The notes: generated by a model not told the origin, from the sequence alone. DNA of 14,723 nt from JACRAR01 sp041665185 (GCA_041665185.1 JBAYJH010000097.1:1-14723); one strand, 5' to 3'. Counted from the first letter of the stretch, positions 6,428 through 14,078 are shown. Numbers and translations: made by a program.

Positions 6428-6441
6428 TATATGAACGTATA
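6428..6441. promoter_or_regulatory. Operator site 2 (probable TetR-family binding site)
   Basis: TATATG-AA-CGTATA is a near copy of operator 1, with an identical right half-site. It is centred exactly 22 bp downstream, about two helical turns, on the same face of the DNA. It can also be read as TTTATA/TATAAA arms at 6426-6443. It falls near the expected transcription start. Confidence 0.6.
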
Positions 6442-6491
6442 AATTCCAGGGATGCCGTTGAGCCCGACCTGGATGCGTCGATAACAATGCT

Positions 6492-6497
6492 GAGGAG
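6492..6497 (+). promoter_or_regulatory. Strong ribosome binding site of the first operon gene
   Basis: GAGGAG lies six bases before the ATG at 6504 and fixes the start of the hydrolase gene. Confidence 0.7.
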
Positions 6498-6503
6498 AAT
6501 TTC

Positions 6504-7526
6504 ATGCGACTGGCGACAGTCCGGTTGGGGCAGCGCGCTGAAATCGGTGCATTGGTGGAGAACGACAATACGCTGATCCGCCTACAGGCCTCGGAAGTGG
6601 CGAGGTGCGGTCAGCCGAGTTCCCATCTGGCGGATATGCTGTCGTTCCTGCATGGCGGAGCGGCAGCGAGAGAGGCGGCCGAAGTTGCGGCCCAGCATGC
6701 CTTGGCGCAACGTCCCGACGACGTGCTGCGGCCGTTCGATCCCGCCACATTGCTGGCGCCGGTGCCGGTGCCCGAGTCGATCCGCGAGTTCATGAACTTC
6801 GAGCAGCACGTCATCAATTGCAGCCGCAAGTTCGGCATGCCGCGCTGGCGCGCCCGGCTTGACGAATGGATAGAGCGCAATTTCGGCCGCCAGCACACCC
6901 TGGCCTACAAGAGCAGTCTGCCGTGGTACGAACGCCCGATCTACTACAAGGGCAACCGTTACTCGGTCGTCGGCCACGGCAGCGATATCGTCATTCCCGG
7001 CTACACCCGTGTCTTTGACTATGAACTGGAGTTCGGCATTTTTCTGAATCGGCGTGGCTGCGATATCGGGGAAAAAAATGCCCGCGACTACATCGGCGGT
7101 TTCGTCGTGTTCAACGATTTTTCCGCCCGCGACATCCAGGGCCGCGAAATGGGCGGCCGGCTCGGCCCGTCCAAGGGCAAGGATTTCGACACCGGCAACG
7201 CCATGGGGCCGGTACTGGTGACGACGGATGAGATTCCCGATCCCTACGCCCTGACCATGACGGCGCGCATCAACGGCGAGGAGGTATCCCGCGGCAATTC
7301 CGGCGACATGCGCTTCTCGTTCGAGGAAATCATCGCCTATGTATCGCAGTCGGAGACCCTTTATCCGGGCGAGTTCTTCGGTTCCGGCACCTGTTCGGGC
7401 GGGCAGGGGGTCGGCTGCGGCGTCGAGCACGGTCGCTTCCTGCGGGCCGGCGACGTCATCGAACTGGAAGTGGAAAAAATCGGCATCCTGCGCAACCGCA
7501 TCGTCGCGGCGGCGCCACGCGTATGA
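6504..7526 (+). CDS. Fumarylacetoacetate hydrolase (FAH) family enzyme
   Basis: A 340-residue cytoplasmic enzyme of the FAH superfamily, which hydrolyses C-C bonds (or decarboxylates) in beta-diketo acids using a divalent metal. Likely metal ligands are E174 and E176 (DYELEFG) and D205 (VFNDFSARD). H102 in the REFMNFEQH segment lines up with the catalytic His of true fumarylacetoacetase, and K226 in GPSKGKDFDT lines up with its active-site Lys; many short bacterial FAH proteins lack the His. The C-terminal SGGQGVGCG and GDVIELEVEKIG segments are also typical. At 340 residues it is longer than single-domain acylpyruvases (about 220) and shorter than fumarylacetoacetase (about 420). First gene of the operon, behind the TetR-type operators, it overlaps the regulator gene by 4 bp. 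No homogentisate or tyrosine genes are nearby, so fumarylacetoacetate is probably not the substrate. Confidence 0.85.
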   Translation: MRLATVRLGQRAEIGALVENDNTLIRLQASEVARCGQPSSHLADMLSFLHGGAAAREAAEVAAQHALAQRPDDVLRPFDPATLLAPVPVPESIREFMNFEQHVINCSRKFGMPRWRARLDEWIERNFGRQHTLAYKSSLPWYERPIYYKGNRYSVVGHGSDIVIPGYTRVFDYELEFGIFLNRRGCDIGEKNARDYIGGFVVFNDFSARDIQGREMGGRLGPSKGKDFDTGNAMGPVLVTTDEIPDPYALTMTARINGEEVSRGNSGDMRFSFEEIIAYVSQSETLYPGEFFGSGTCSGGQGVGCGVEHGRFLRAGDVIELEVEKIGILRNRIVAAAPRV

Positions 7527-8167
7527 AAGCCGCCGTCGTCGCCGACGGGCCGGATCGCAAGCGGGACATTCTGCTGGCGGCCGAGCGCCTGTTCGCCCGG
7601 CATGGCTACCACGGGGTGTCGATCCGCGACATTGCCGAGGAGGCTGGCGTGCAGATCGCTCTGGTCGGCTACTACTATGGCCGCAAGCTCGAGCTCTACC
7701 ACGAGATATTCCGTCAGCGCGCCGGGTATATCGTCGAGCGCCTGAAGCGCCTTGCCGACGCCGTGGCTGTGGCGCCGAAGAAGACCTTGCTGGAGGAGAT
7801 CGTGCGCGCCTTCGTCGTGCCGCCGCTGCTGGTCGCCGACGATCCCGACGGTTACCACTTCCTGCGTCTGCTCGCGCGCGGCATGGCGGACCAGTCGCCG
7901 GAGGACGACGCACCGATCCGCGAACTATTCGATCCGCTTGCCCACGCCTTCATTGACGCCCTGACCGCCGCCCTGCCGGGCACGCCGCGCGCCACGATGG
8001 CGTGGTGCTACCAGTTCGCGCTGGGCGTGCTGATGCACCATCTGGTCGATGTTCGCATCGAGCGCCTGTCGAAGGGCGAGAACCGCTTTGGGGAGTTTTC
8101 CTCCCACGCCGAACTCATGATCCGTTTCATCGCCGCGGGTATCCGCGGCGCCTGTTGCAAATACTAA
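7523..8167 (+). CDS. TetR/AcrR-family transcriptional regulator
   Basis: A 214-residue repressor-type protein. The N-terminal helix-turn-helix spans about residues 12-60 (RKRDILLAAERLFARHGYHG, then SIRDIAEEAGV and YYYGRKLELYHEIF), a clear TetR_N signature. The remaining helical part should form the dimerisation and ligand-binding domain. The gene starts inside the stop of the hydrolase gene (ATGA overlap) and has no Shine-Dalgarno sequence, so it is probably translated by coupling. Being second in the operon, it should control its own expression through the two palindromes at 6406-6441. The inducer is likely the transported compound or a breakdown product; this is inference. Confidence 0.85.
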   Translation: MKAAVVADGPDRKRDILLAAERLFARHGYHGVSIRDIAEEAGVQIALVGYYYGRKLELYHEIFRQRAGYIVERLKRLADAVAVAPKKTLLEEIVRAFVVPPLLVADDPDGYHFLRLLARGMADQSPEDDAPIRELFDPLAHAFIDALTAALPGTPRATMAWCYQFALGVLMHHLVDVRIERLSKGENRFGEFSSHAELMIRFIAAGIRGACCKY

Positions 8168-8172
8168 CGACC

Positions 8173-8178
8173 GAGGAG
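8173..8178 (+). promoter_or_regulatory. Ribosome binding site that sets the binding-protein start
   Basis: GAGGAG lies eight bases before the ATG at 8187. A TTG two codons earlier (8181) is in frame but too close to this site, so the ATG is the better start. Confidence 0.65.
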
Positions 8179-8186
8179 ACTTGACC

Positions 8187-9122
8187 ATGAAAGCTTTGCC
8201 ACAACGACTGTTTGCCGCCGCCGTGGCCGCGCTGGCCTTCGCCGCCGGCGGCGCCAGCGCCCAAACCAAAATCACCGTCGGCTACACTGGCGTGTCGGAC
8301 TTCGCCGGCGCCTTTGTCGCCAAGGAGCAGGAATTTTTCAAGAAGCGCGGTCTCGATGTCGAGCTGCAACAACTGACGCTGGCGTCGATCGTGCCGTCCG
8401 CCCTGATGTCGGATTCGATCCAGGTGGGCGCCATCACGCCGCCGGTATTTCTTCAGGCTGTCGATAGCAAGTTGCCGCTGGTGGCGATTGCCGGCGGTAG
8501 CCTGACGCAAAAGGGCCTCAAGAACGTCGCCGTCGTGGTGCGCAACGGTGCGTCGATCAAGACCGTCCAGGATCTGATCGGCAAGAAAGTCGGCGTGCCG
8601 GGACTGGGCGCCACGCTGCATGTGCTGTTCCGCCACTGGCTGCGCGACCAGGGAGTGGATCACCGGAAGATCACCTTCATCGAAGTGCCCTTTCCGCGCA
8701 TGAACGATGTCATCAAGGGCGGCAGCATCGATGCCGCCGTCGCCGTTGATCCATTCCTCGGTCGCATGATCCAGGCGGCCACCGCCGCGCCGTTGTCCTA
8801 TTTCGCCGAGGACCTGCCGGATGGCCTGCACGCCACCGGCTATGCCACCACCAGTGCCTGGGCGAAAACGAACGCCGTTGCCGTGAAGGCCTTCCGTGAA
8901 GCGCTTGCCGAGGCCGCCGAGTTCGCCAAGAAGGATCCGGTCGCGACCCGCGCCGCGATGGGCAAGTATCTCAAGCTGCCGCCGCCGGTCCTCGCTTCCA
9001 TGGCCATGCCGGTGCTTGATGCGGGGCTGGCGTCCAAGCAGCTCGCCTTCTGGATCAATACCATGAATGAGCAGGGTCTGTTGAAGACGCAGTTCGATCT
9101 CGACAGCCTGATCGTCCAGTAG
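8187..9122 (+). CDS. ABC transporter periplasmic substrate-binding protein (NMT1/SsuA-like)
   Basis: A 311-residue binding protein of the nitrate/sulfonate/taurine/thiamine-precursor type. The first 25 residues form a classic Sec signal peptide (basic MKALPQR, Ala-rich core, cleavage after ASA, before QTKITVGY). The mature part starts with the usual K-I-T-V-G-Y strand, then EQEFFKKRGLDVEL, a segment for the first lobe of this family, and later GKKVGVPGLGATLHV and GSIDAAVAVDPF for the hinge and second lobe. Binding proteins of this class take sulfonates, thiamine precursors, phthalate and other small organics, so the family does not fix the substrate. It is followed at 7 bp by the ATPase gene. 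Confidence 0.87.
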   Translation: MKALPQRLFAAAVAALAFAAGGASAQTKITVGYTGVSDFAGAFVAKEQEFFKKRGLDVELQQLTLASIVPSALMSDSIQVGAITPPVFLQAVDSKLPLVAIAGGSLTQKGLKNVAVVVRNGASIKTVQDLIGKKVGVPGLGATLHVLFRHWLRDQGVDHRKITFIEVPFPRMNDVIKGGSIDAAVAVDPFLGRMIQAATAAPLSYFAEDLPDGLHATGYATTSAWAKTNAVAVKAFREALAEAAEFAKKDPVATRAAMGKYLKLPPPVLASMAMPVLDAGLASKQLAFWINTMNEQGLLKTQFDLDSLIVQ

Positions 9123-9129
9123 GACCATC

Positions 9130-9957
9130 ATGCGCGCCGCCGTACTTTCCATGAACTCCGTCGCCGTACCCGCTCAACGTTCAGGCAAGCCGCTGATCCG
9201 TTTCGCCGGTGTCGGACTTGACCTGGGCGGGCGGCGCATCATCAACGACCTGTGCATCGAACTCGCCGCCGGCGAATTCGTCTGCGTCGTCGGTCCCTCC
9301 GGCTGCGGCAAGACCACCTTGCTGCGGTTGCTGGCGGGACTGGTTAAGCCTACGAGCGGACAGGTTTTGCGGGAGGAGCAGCCGGTCACCGGGCCCAGTC
9401 GCGATGTCGCCATCGTCTTTCAGGACTACGGACGCGCGCTTTTGCCCTGGCGCACCGTGGCCGGCAACGTCAGCCTGGCGCTGGAAGCCGCCGGCATGCC
9501 CAAGGCTCGCCGCCATGATCGCGTTATGGAACTGCTGGCCCGCGTGCGTCTGGATGCGCACGCCGACAAGTTTCTCAGCGAACTTTCCGGCGGCATGCAG
9601 CAGCGCCTGCAAATCGCCCGCTGTCTCGCCCAGGAGCCGAGCGTGCTGCTGATGGACGAGCCCTTCGGCGCGCTGGACGCCATGACCCGTCAGCATTTGC
9701 AGGACGAGGTCGCGCAGCTGGTGCGGGAAACCGGCGGGACGGTGCTGTTCATCACCCACGATCTGGAAGAAGCCATCTACCTGGGAGACCGGGTCATCGC
9801 CCTGCGGGCCAATCCGGGCCATGCCCGCAGCAGCCTGGCCCAGGCCATCGAGGTGCGACTGGCGCGGCCCCGCGACCAGTTGTCCACCCGCGAGGATCCC
9901 GAGTTCCTGCGCTTGCGCCGTTACCTGCACGACTTCGTCGAGGAGGGCCACGCGTGA
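9130..9957 (+). CDS. ABC transporter ATP-binding protein (SsuB/TauB-like)
   Basis: A 275-residue cytoplasmic ATPase powering import. Walker A is GPSGCGKTT (55-63), the Q-loop Gln is Q98, the signature is LSGGMQQR (152-159), Walker B is VLLMDEP (172-178), and the switch His is H210. The FGALDAMTR sequence after Walker B and the C-terminal NPGHARS stretch are typical of the nitrate/sulfonate importer subfamily. The first ATG has only a short TAGGA site overlapping the preceding stop; an ATG at codon 8 (9151) has none. The next gene starts within its stop codon (GTGA). Confidence 0.9.
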   Translation: MRAAVLSMNSVAVPAQRSGKPLIRFAGVGLDLGGRRIINDLCIELAAGEFVCVVGPSGCGKTTLLRLLAGLVKPTSGQVLREEQPVTGPSRDVAIVFQDYGRALLPWRTVAGNVSLALEAAGMPKARRHDRVMELLARVRLDAHADKFLSELSGGMQQRLQIARCLAQEPSVLLMDEPFGALDAMTRQHLQDEVAQLVRETGGTVLFITHDLEEAIYLGDRVIALRANPGHARSSLAQAIEVRLARPRDQLSTREDPEFLRLRRYLHDFVEEGHA

Positions 9958-10730
9958 GCGCGGGTGGCGACGCCGGCAAACCGGATTGGCGCGGCATCGC
10001 GTTGCCGGCGGCGACCCTGTTGCTGGCCGAGGTTGCCGCCCGCGTCGTCGGTATTACCAGCGAATCGCTGGCCGCCCCCAGCGACATGGCGCTGGCGTTC
10101 GGCGAGGCGCTAGGCGACGGTAGTTTGCTGCGCGCGACATGGGAAACCGTCGCCGCCGCCGTCGCCGGCCTGCTTGCCGGCGGCCTGCTCGGTCTCGGCA
10201 TCGGCATCTGGTTCGGCCTGTCGCGCACCGCCCGGCGGCTCGCCCTGTGGCCGGTAGAACTGCTGCGGCCGCTACCCTCGGTGGCGATGATTCCTATCGC
10301 CATGATGATTTTCGGCTTCGGCTATCGCATGGAAATCCTGGTGGTCGCCTTTACCTGCTTCTGGCCGATGCTGCTGCTGACCGAGTCCGCGGTGCGCCAC
10401 GTCGAGCCGTGCCTGTATGAAGTCGCCCACATGCTCGGCCTGACGACGCCCGCGCGCGTGTTCAAGATCGTCCTGCCGGCGGCATTGCCACGTATCTTCG
10501 TCGCCTTTCGCCTGGCCGCCGGCATTTCGCTGGTGGTCGCCGTTACCGTCGAGGTCGCAGCCAATCCCGCCGGCCTCGGCTATGCCTTGATGCTGGCCCA
10601 ACAGAGCCTCCATCCCGATCTCATGTTCGCCCTGTTGTTGTGGGTCGGCTTCGTTGGCTGGGCCAGCAACTGCCTGCTGCTGGCGATTCAGCGCCGCCTG
10701 TTTTCCCACGTCGCCGGAGCGCAGGCATGA
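9954..10730 (+). CDS. ABC transporter permease 1 (SsuC/TauC-like)
   Basis: A 258-residue inner-membrane permease with about six hydrophobic segments and a BPD_transp_1 domain. The EAA-type loop that contacts the ATPase is at about 156-179 (EVAHMLGLTTPARVFKIVLPAALP). It starts at GTG, supported by GAGGAGG at 9940-9946 seven bases before. The start overlaps the ATPase stop by 4 bp, and the gene ends in an ATGA overlap with the next permease. The two permeases differ clearly in sequence, so the channel is probably a heterodimer. Confidence 0.88.
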   Translation: MSAGGDAGKPDWRGIALPAATLLLAEVAARVVGITSESLAAPSDMALAFGEALGDGSLLRATWETVAAAVAGLLAGGLLGLGIGIWFGLSRTARRLALWPVELLRPLPSVAMIPIAMMIFGFGYRMEILVVAFTCFWPMLLLTESAVRHVEPCLYEVAHMLGLTTPARVFKIVLPAALPRIFVAFRLAAGISLVVAVTVEVAANPAGLGYALMLAQQSLHPDLMFALLLWVGFVGWASNCLLLAIQRRLFSHVAGAQA

Positions 10731-11509
10731 GCCGCGCCCGCCGCTTTCGCCAGGGCCTGGCCTGGCATGCCGCCAGCATCGGCACGGCCGTTGCACTGCT
10801 CGCCGTGTGGGCCGTTGTTTGCCAGCGGCAATGGATTTCGCCGATCTATTTGCCGTCGCCGCTGGATACCTGGACCGCCTTGCGCGAAGGCATGCTCGAT
10901 GGCGAGCTGGCGCGCCTGACCGGGGGGACGATACAGCGCATGATCTGGGGCTGGGCGCTGGCCAGTGCGCTGGGCATGGCGCTGGGCGCGCTGATCGGCA
11001 CCTCGGCCGCCCTGCGCGTGTGGCTGCAACCGACGCTGGAGTTTCTGCGCCCGTTGCCGGCCTCGGCCATCCTGCCGGTGGCCATCGCCTTCTTCGGCCT
11101 GTCGCCGGGCATGGCGCTGTTCGTGATTGCCTTCGGTGCCATCTGGCCGGTGCTGCTGGCGACCGTGCATGGCTTCGCCAGCGTTGAGCCGCGTCTGGCC
11201 GAGGTCGCCCGCGTCATGGGCCTGTCGCGGCTCGACTTCATGTGGAAAATCGGCCTGCCCAACGCGCTGCCCGACGCGCTCGGCGGCATGCGGCTGTCAA
11301 TGACCGTGGCGCTGATTCTCGCCATCGTCGCGGAAATGCTCGCCGGGCAGGAGGGCCTCGGCAACGCCATCCTGCTCGCCGCCCGCTCCTACCGGTCCGC
11401 CGACCTCTTCGCCGGGGTCGCCCTGCTGGGGGCCATCGGCCTGGTCAGCAATGCCGGTATTCTCGTGCTGGAGCGCAAGCTGCTGGCATGGAAACTCGTC
11501 CGGGACTGA
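10727..11509 (+). CDS. ABC transporter permease 2 (SsuC/TauC-like)
   Basis: A 260-residue inner-membrane permease of the same family as the preceding one. It has about six hydrophobic segments, an EFLRPLPASAILP segment typical of this subfamily, and an EAA loop at about 159-182 (EVARVMGLSRLDFMWKIGLPNALP). The start is the ATG that overlaps the previous stop (ATGA); the frame is open further upstream, but that part lies inside the first permease gene. The stop is two bases before the next start, so it is tightly coupled to the hydrolase gene. Confidence 0.88.
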   Translation: MSRARRFRQGLAWHAASIGTAVALLAVWAVVCQRQWISPIYLPSPLDTWTALREGMLDGELARLTGGTIQRMIWGWALASALGMALGALIGTSAALRVWLQPTLEFLRPLPASAILPVAIAFFGLSPGMALFVIAFGAIWPVLLATVHGFASVEPRLAEVARVMGLSRLDFMWKIGLPNALPDALGGMRLSMTVALILAIVAEMLAGQEGLGNAILLAARSYRSADLFAGVALLGAIGLVSNAGILVLERKLLAWKLVRD

Positions 11510-11511
11510 CC

Positions 11512-12288
11512 ATGAACCAACGCCGCATCGTCGACCTTTCCATTGCCATCGAAAACGATGTACCTTCCGATCCGCCCGGCCTCGGCCCGCGCATCGATTA
11601 CATAGACCATCGGGTGAGCGTGCCGCAACTGGCGCAGTTCTTCCCCGGCCTGAAGAAGGAAGACTTGCCGGATGGCGAGGCCTGGGCGGTCGAGGATGTG
11701 CATCTGAACACCCACAACGGAACCCATCTCGACGCGCCATGGCACTTCGCCTCGACCATGGATGGCGGCGTGCCGGCGCTGACCATCGACCAGGTCGATC
11801 TTGACTGGTGCTTCCAGCCGGGCGTCAAGCTCGATTTTCGCCACTTCCCCGACGGCTATGTGGTCACCGCCGCCGATGTTCAGGCCGAGCTGGCGCGCAT
11901 CGGCCATGTGCTGGCGCCGCTGGATATCGTGCTGGTGAATACCGGTGCGGCGCGTGCATTCGGCACCATGGGCTATCTTGGCGCCGGTTGCGGCATGGGC
12001 TACGAGGCGACAAAATACCTGCTCGAACGCGGCGTGCGCCTGACCGGCACCGACGCCTGGAGCTGGGACGCGCCCTTCGTCCACACGGCGAGGAAATATG
12101 CCGAAAGCGGCGATGCGTCCCTTATATGGGAAGGCCACAAGGCTGGCCGCGACATCGGTTACTGCCACCTTGAAAAGCTGTCCAACCTGGAGTCCTTGCC
12201 GCCCCACGGCTACAAGGTGTGCTGCTTCCCGGTGAAGATACGCGGCGCCTCGGCGGGCTGGACGCGTGCCGTGGCGATATTCGACTAA
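11512..12288 (+). CDS. Cyclase/kynurenine-formamidase-family metal-dependent hydrolase
   Basis: A 258-residue cytoplasmic enzyme of the family named putative cyclase, which includes kynurenine formamidase (KynB) and isatin hydrolase. The diagnostic metal site is HNGTHLDAPWH (68-78), matching H-x-G-T-H-x-D-x-P-x-H, with H209 (WEGHKAG) as a further candidate. The N-terminus RRIVDLSIAIENDVPSDPPG is the family's usual opening. Members cleave amide or lactam/ester-like bonds; several act on aromatic or ring-derived compounds. It is the last gene of the operon and, with the FAH enzyme at the front, brackets an importer, suggesting the two act in one pathway on the imported compound. KynB is unlikely: there are no tryptophan-degradation genes here and the protein is longer than a typical KynB (about 210). 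Confidence 0.82.
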   Translation: MNQRRIVDLSIAIENDVPSDPPGLGPRIDYIDHRVSVPQLAQFFPGLKKEDLPDGEAWAVEDVHLNTHNGTHLDAPWHFASTMDGGVPALTIDQVDLDWCFQPGVKLDFRHFPDGYVVTAADVQAELARIGHVLAPLDIVLVNTGAARAFGTMGYLGAGCGMGYEATKYLLERGVRLTGTDAWSWDAPFVHTARKYAESGDASLIWEGHKAGRDIGYCHLEKLSNLESLPPHGYKVCCFPVKIRGASAGWTRAVAIFD

Positions 12289-12295
12289 TGGTTTT

Positions 12296-12321
12296 CCTGC
12301 CCCGGCGCGGTCCGGCGCAGG
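12296..12321. terminator. Hairpin between convergent genes
   Basis: CCTGC (12296-12300) pairs with GCAGG (12317-12321). After a C-C mismatch, CCGG (12302-12305) pairs with CCGG (12312-12315) around a six-base loop. It lies between the operon stop and the convergent GNAT stop, where a shared bidirectional terminator is expected. There is no T-run on either side, so this is tentative. Confidence 0.35.
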
Positions 12322-12327
12322 GTGGTG

Positions 12328-12876
12328 TCAGAGAGTAGCGGTCGCGGCGGGGTCGTTGGTGATGCCGAGGTCGCACCACATGTGCAGCTTGGCGGCATAC
12401 CCCGTATCCAGCGAGATCGCGTAGGGTTCCAACCCGAAGCCTTTAAAGCCACATTGCTCGTAGAGCGCCTGGGCGGCGAGATTTCCCTGCGTGACCGTTA
12501 GCTTGACCAGCTTCACGCCCGGACGGGCCCGCGCATGCTCGAGCGCGGAACGAACCAGCAGCTTACCTACGCCGCGTTGCCGAAAATGGCTCGGCACATA
12601 CATGCCGAACAGCGTCACCTTGTGGCGCAGCCTTTCACGCGTGTCGAACGACAGGCCGGCGACGCCGGCGAGGCCGTCCTGAGTGAATGCACCCAGGACC
12701 AGTTCCGGTGGCAGCGGCCCATCCCTCAGCCTGGCTTCCCACCAAGAGAGCGGCAGCTTGGCGCGTTCGGCGACGCTGGAGGTGAACGCCCCTGGGCAAA
12801 GTGCATAAGCTTCCAGCATGATGCGCTGGTATTCGGCGGCATGGCAGGGCTCGAGGCGCGCAATGGTCACAGGCAA
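12328..12876 (-). CDS. GNAT-family N-acetyltransferase
   Basis: A 182-residue acetyl-CoA-dependent acetyltransferase. The acetyl-CoA motif A is YVPSHFRQRGVGKLLV (about 93-108) with the Q/R-x-x-G-x-G pyrophosphate loop at R99-G104; motif B is N132-LAAQALYEQCGFKGFG. The acceptor (small molecule, peptide or protein) cannot be told. The frame begins at TTG (12874-12876) with a GGGGG stretch upstream; a GTG two codons in is an alternative. It is the last gene of a minus-strand series with bamC and dapA, only 29 bp after the bamC stop, and is convergent with the catabolic operon. Confidence 0.82.
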   Translation of the reverse strand: MPVTIARLEPCHAAEYQRIMLEAYALCPGAFTSSVAERAKLPLSWWEARLRDGPLPPELVLGAFTQDGLAGVAGLSFDTRERLRHKVTLFGMYVPSHFRQRGVGKLLVRSALEHARARPGVKLVKLTVTQGNLAAQALYEQCGFKGFGLEPYAISLDTGYAAKLHMWCDLGITNDPAATATL

Positions 12877-12905
12877 TTTGACGTACCCCCGGATGCCGCA
12901 CTACC

Positions 12906-14048
12906 TCACTTGAGTTGATCCAGCAACAGCTTGAGGATCTTCTTGGCGGTCTCCGACTTATCGGCACCGCCTTCCCGCGTCAGTACCTGCACGGTGCTGG
13001 CGTCGGCATTGCCCTTGACGTGAATTCGGAACTGGGGCAACTGGCCGGGATCCTTCTTGGTGCTCCAGAAGGCCAACCTGGACAGGAAGCCCGGATCATC
13101 CTTCTGGCTGTTGTCGACTTCCGGGTCGACGTAGCGTACGAAATACATGCCTTGCGCGCGATCGCGGTCTTCCACCGTGAAACCGACGCGGTCCAGCACC
13201 AGTCCGACGCGGCGCCAGGATCGGTCGAAGGCTTCCTGCAATTGCAGTGTGCCGCCGCCGTCTGCGCTCGTGGTCAGCTTGGCGCGCTCGCTCTTGGCTT
13301 CTTCCGCCAGCAATGCCGTGGCTTGTTCCTCGGTGCTGCCGAGGCGCACCATCAGGCGTCCCAGCATCTCCGCCTCCAGTTCCGGATCCGCCGGCCGCGG
13401 CTGCCAGCGGGTCTCGGACTTGCCCTCGCCGATGTAGAGCTCGCTCATGCCGCGATGACTGATATATATTTCCGTGGTGTCCGTTTCGCCACCCTTCTCG
13501 AGGCGGGTGCGGAACTTGTCGCGCTCCGGGGTCGAATACAGCGAATCGAAGACTTTGCCGATCTGGCGACGGATGAAGTCCTGTGGCAGCTTGGCCCGGT
13601 TTTCGGCCCAGTCGGTCTCCATGATGCCGGCTTTGGGCAACTCGAGGGTCACGGTGAAACCGGTCTCCTGCCAGAATTCCTTGATCACCGGCCAGAGCTT
13701 GTCGGGAGTACCGTTCACCACCAGCCAGCGTTGCGTGCCGGCACGTTCGATGCGGGTTTTGTCGAGCTTCGGCAGAACTTCCGAAGTGGCGCCGGCGCGG
13801 GTCTGGCCGGTGCGTCCGCCGGAGTAGGCGGAAAAGGTCGCGGTGCTCCTGGCGCTGGTATCGGGCACCGAGTAACGATCGTCGCGACTGGGCGTGGTGA
13901 GATCGGGCGGAATCTCCAGGGACGGCAGCTTGCCGGCCGATTTGTAATCGATCTTTTTCGATTCGAAGAGGGTGCCGCCGCAGCCGGAGAGCGCCAACAG
14001 GGCCAGCGCGGCCGACAGGGAGGAAGTCAGGAAATGCTTGCGTATCAT
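12906..14048 (-). CDS. bamC: Outer-membrane assembly lipoprotein BamC
   Basis: A 380-residue lipoprotein of the BAM complex, which inserts beta-barrel proteins into the outer membrane. Lipobox LLALSGC with the modified cysteine at C23 follows a short basic N-terminus and a hydrophobic stretch. It is followed by the long extended region typical of BamC (KIDYKSAGKLPSLEIPPDL, about 32-50). The rest fits the two helix-grip domains (about 100-215 and 265-380). The start is supported by AGAGG just before the ATG. It lies 30 bp downstream of dapA, an arrangement widespread in beta- and gammaproteobacteria (dapA-nlpB/bamC). Confidence 0.88.
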   Translation of the reverse strand: MIRKHFLTSSLSAALALLALSGCGGTLFESKKIDYKSAGKLPSLEIPPDLTTPSRDDRYSVPDTSARSTATFSAYSGGRTGQTRAGATSEVLPKLDKTRIERAGTQRWLVVNGTPDKLWPVIKEFWQETGFTVTLELPKAGIMETDWAENRAKLPQDFIRRQIGKVFDSLYSTPERDKFRTRLEKGGETDTTEIYISHRGMSELYIGEGKSETRWQPRPADPELEAEMLGRLMVRLGSTEEQATALLAEEAKSERAKLTTSADGGGTLQLQEAFDRSWRRVGLVLDRVGFTVEDRDRAQGMYFVRYVDPEVDNSQKDDPGFLSRLAFWSTKKDPGQLPQFRIHVKGNADASTVQVLTREGGADKSETAKKILKLLLDQLK

Positions 14049-14078
14049 GCGTACCTCTGGAATGGGCGTCGATTGACT

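Noticed and set aside
6582..7913. Long minus-strand open frame opposite the FAH enzyme and TetR genes
   Set aside because: Both plus-strand genes show conserved motifs, and the antisense product is low-complexity Arg-rich sequence at its start.
8127..9152. Long minus-strand open frame opposite the binding-protein gene
   Set aside because: The plus-strand gene has a signal peptide, a strong ribosome binding site and family motifs; the antisense frame has none.
11512..12288. Naming the last operon gene kynB
   Set aside because: Only the family metal motif is shared; there is no tryptophan-degradation context and the length is greater than usual for KynB.
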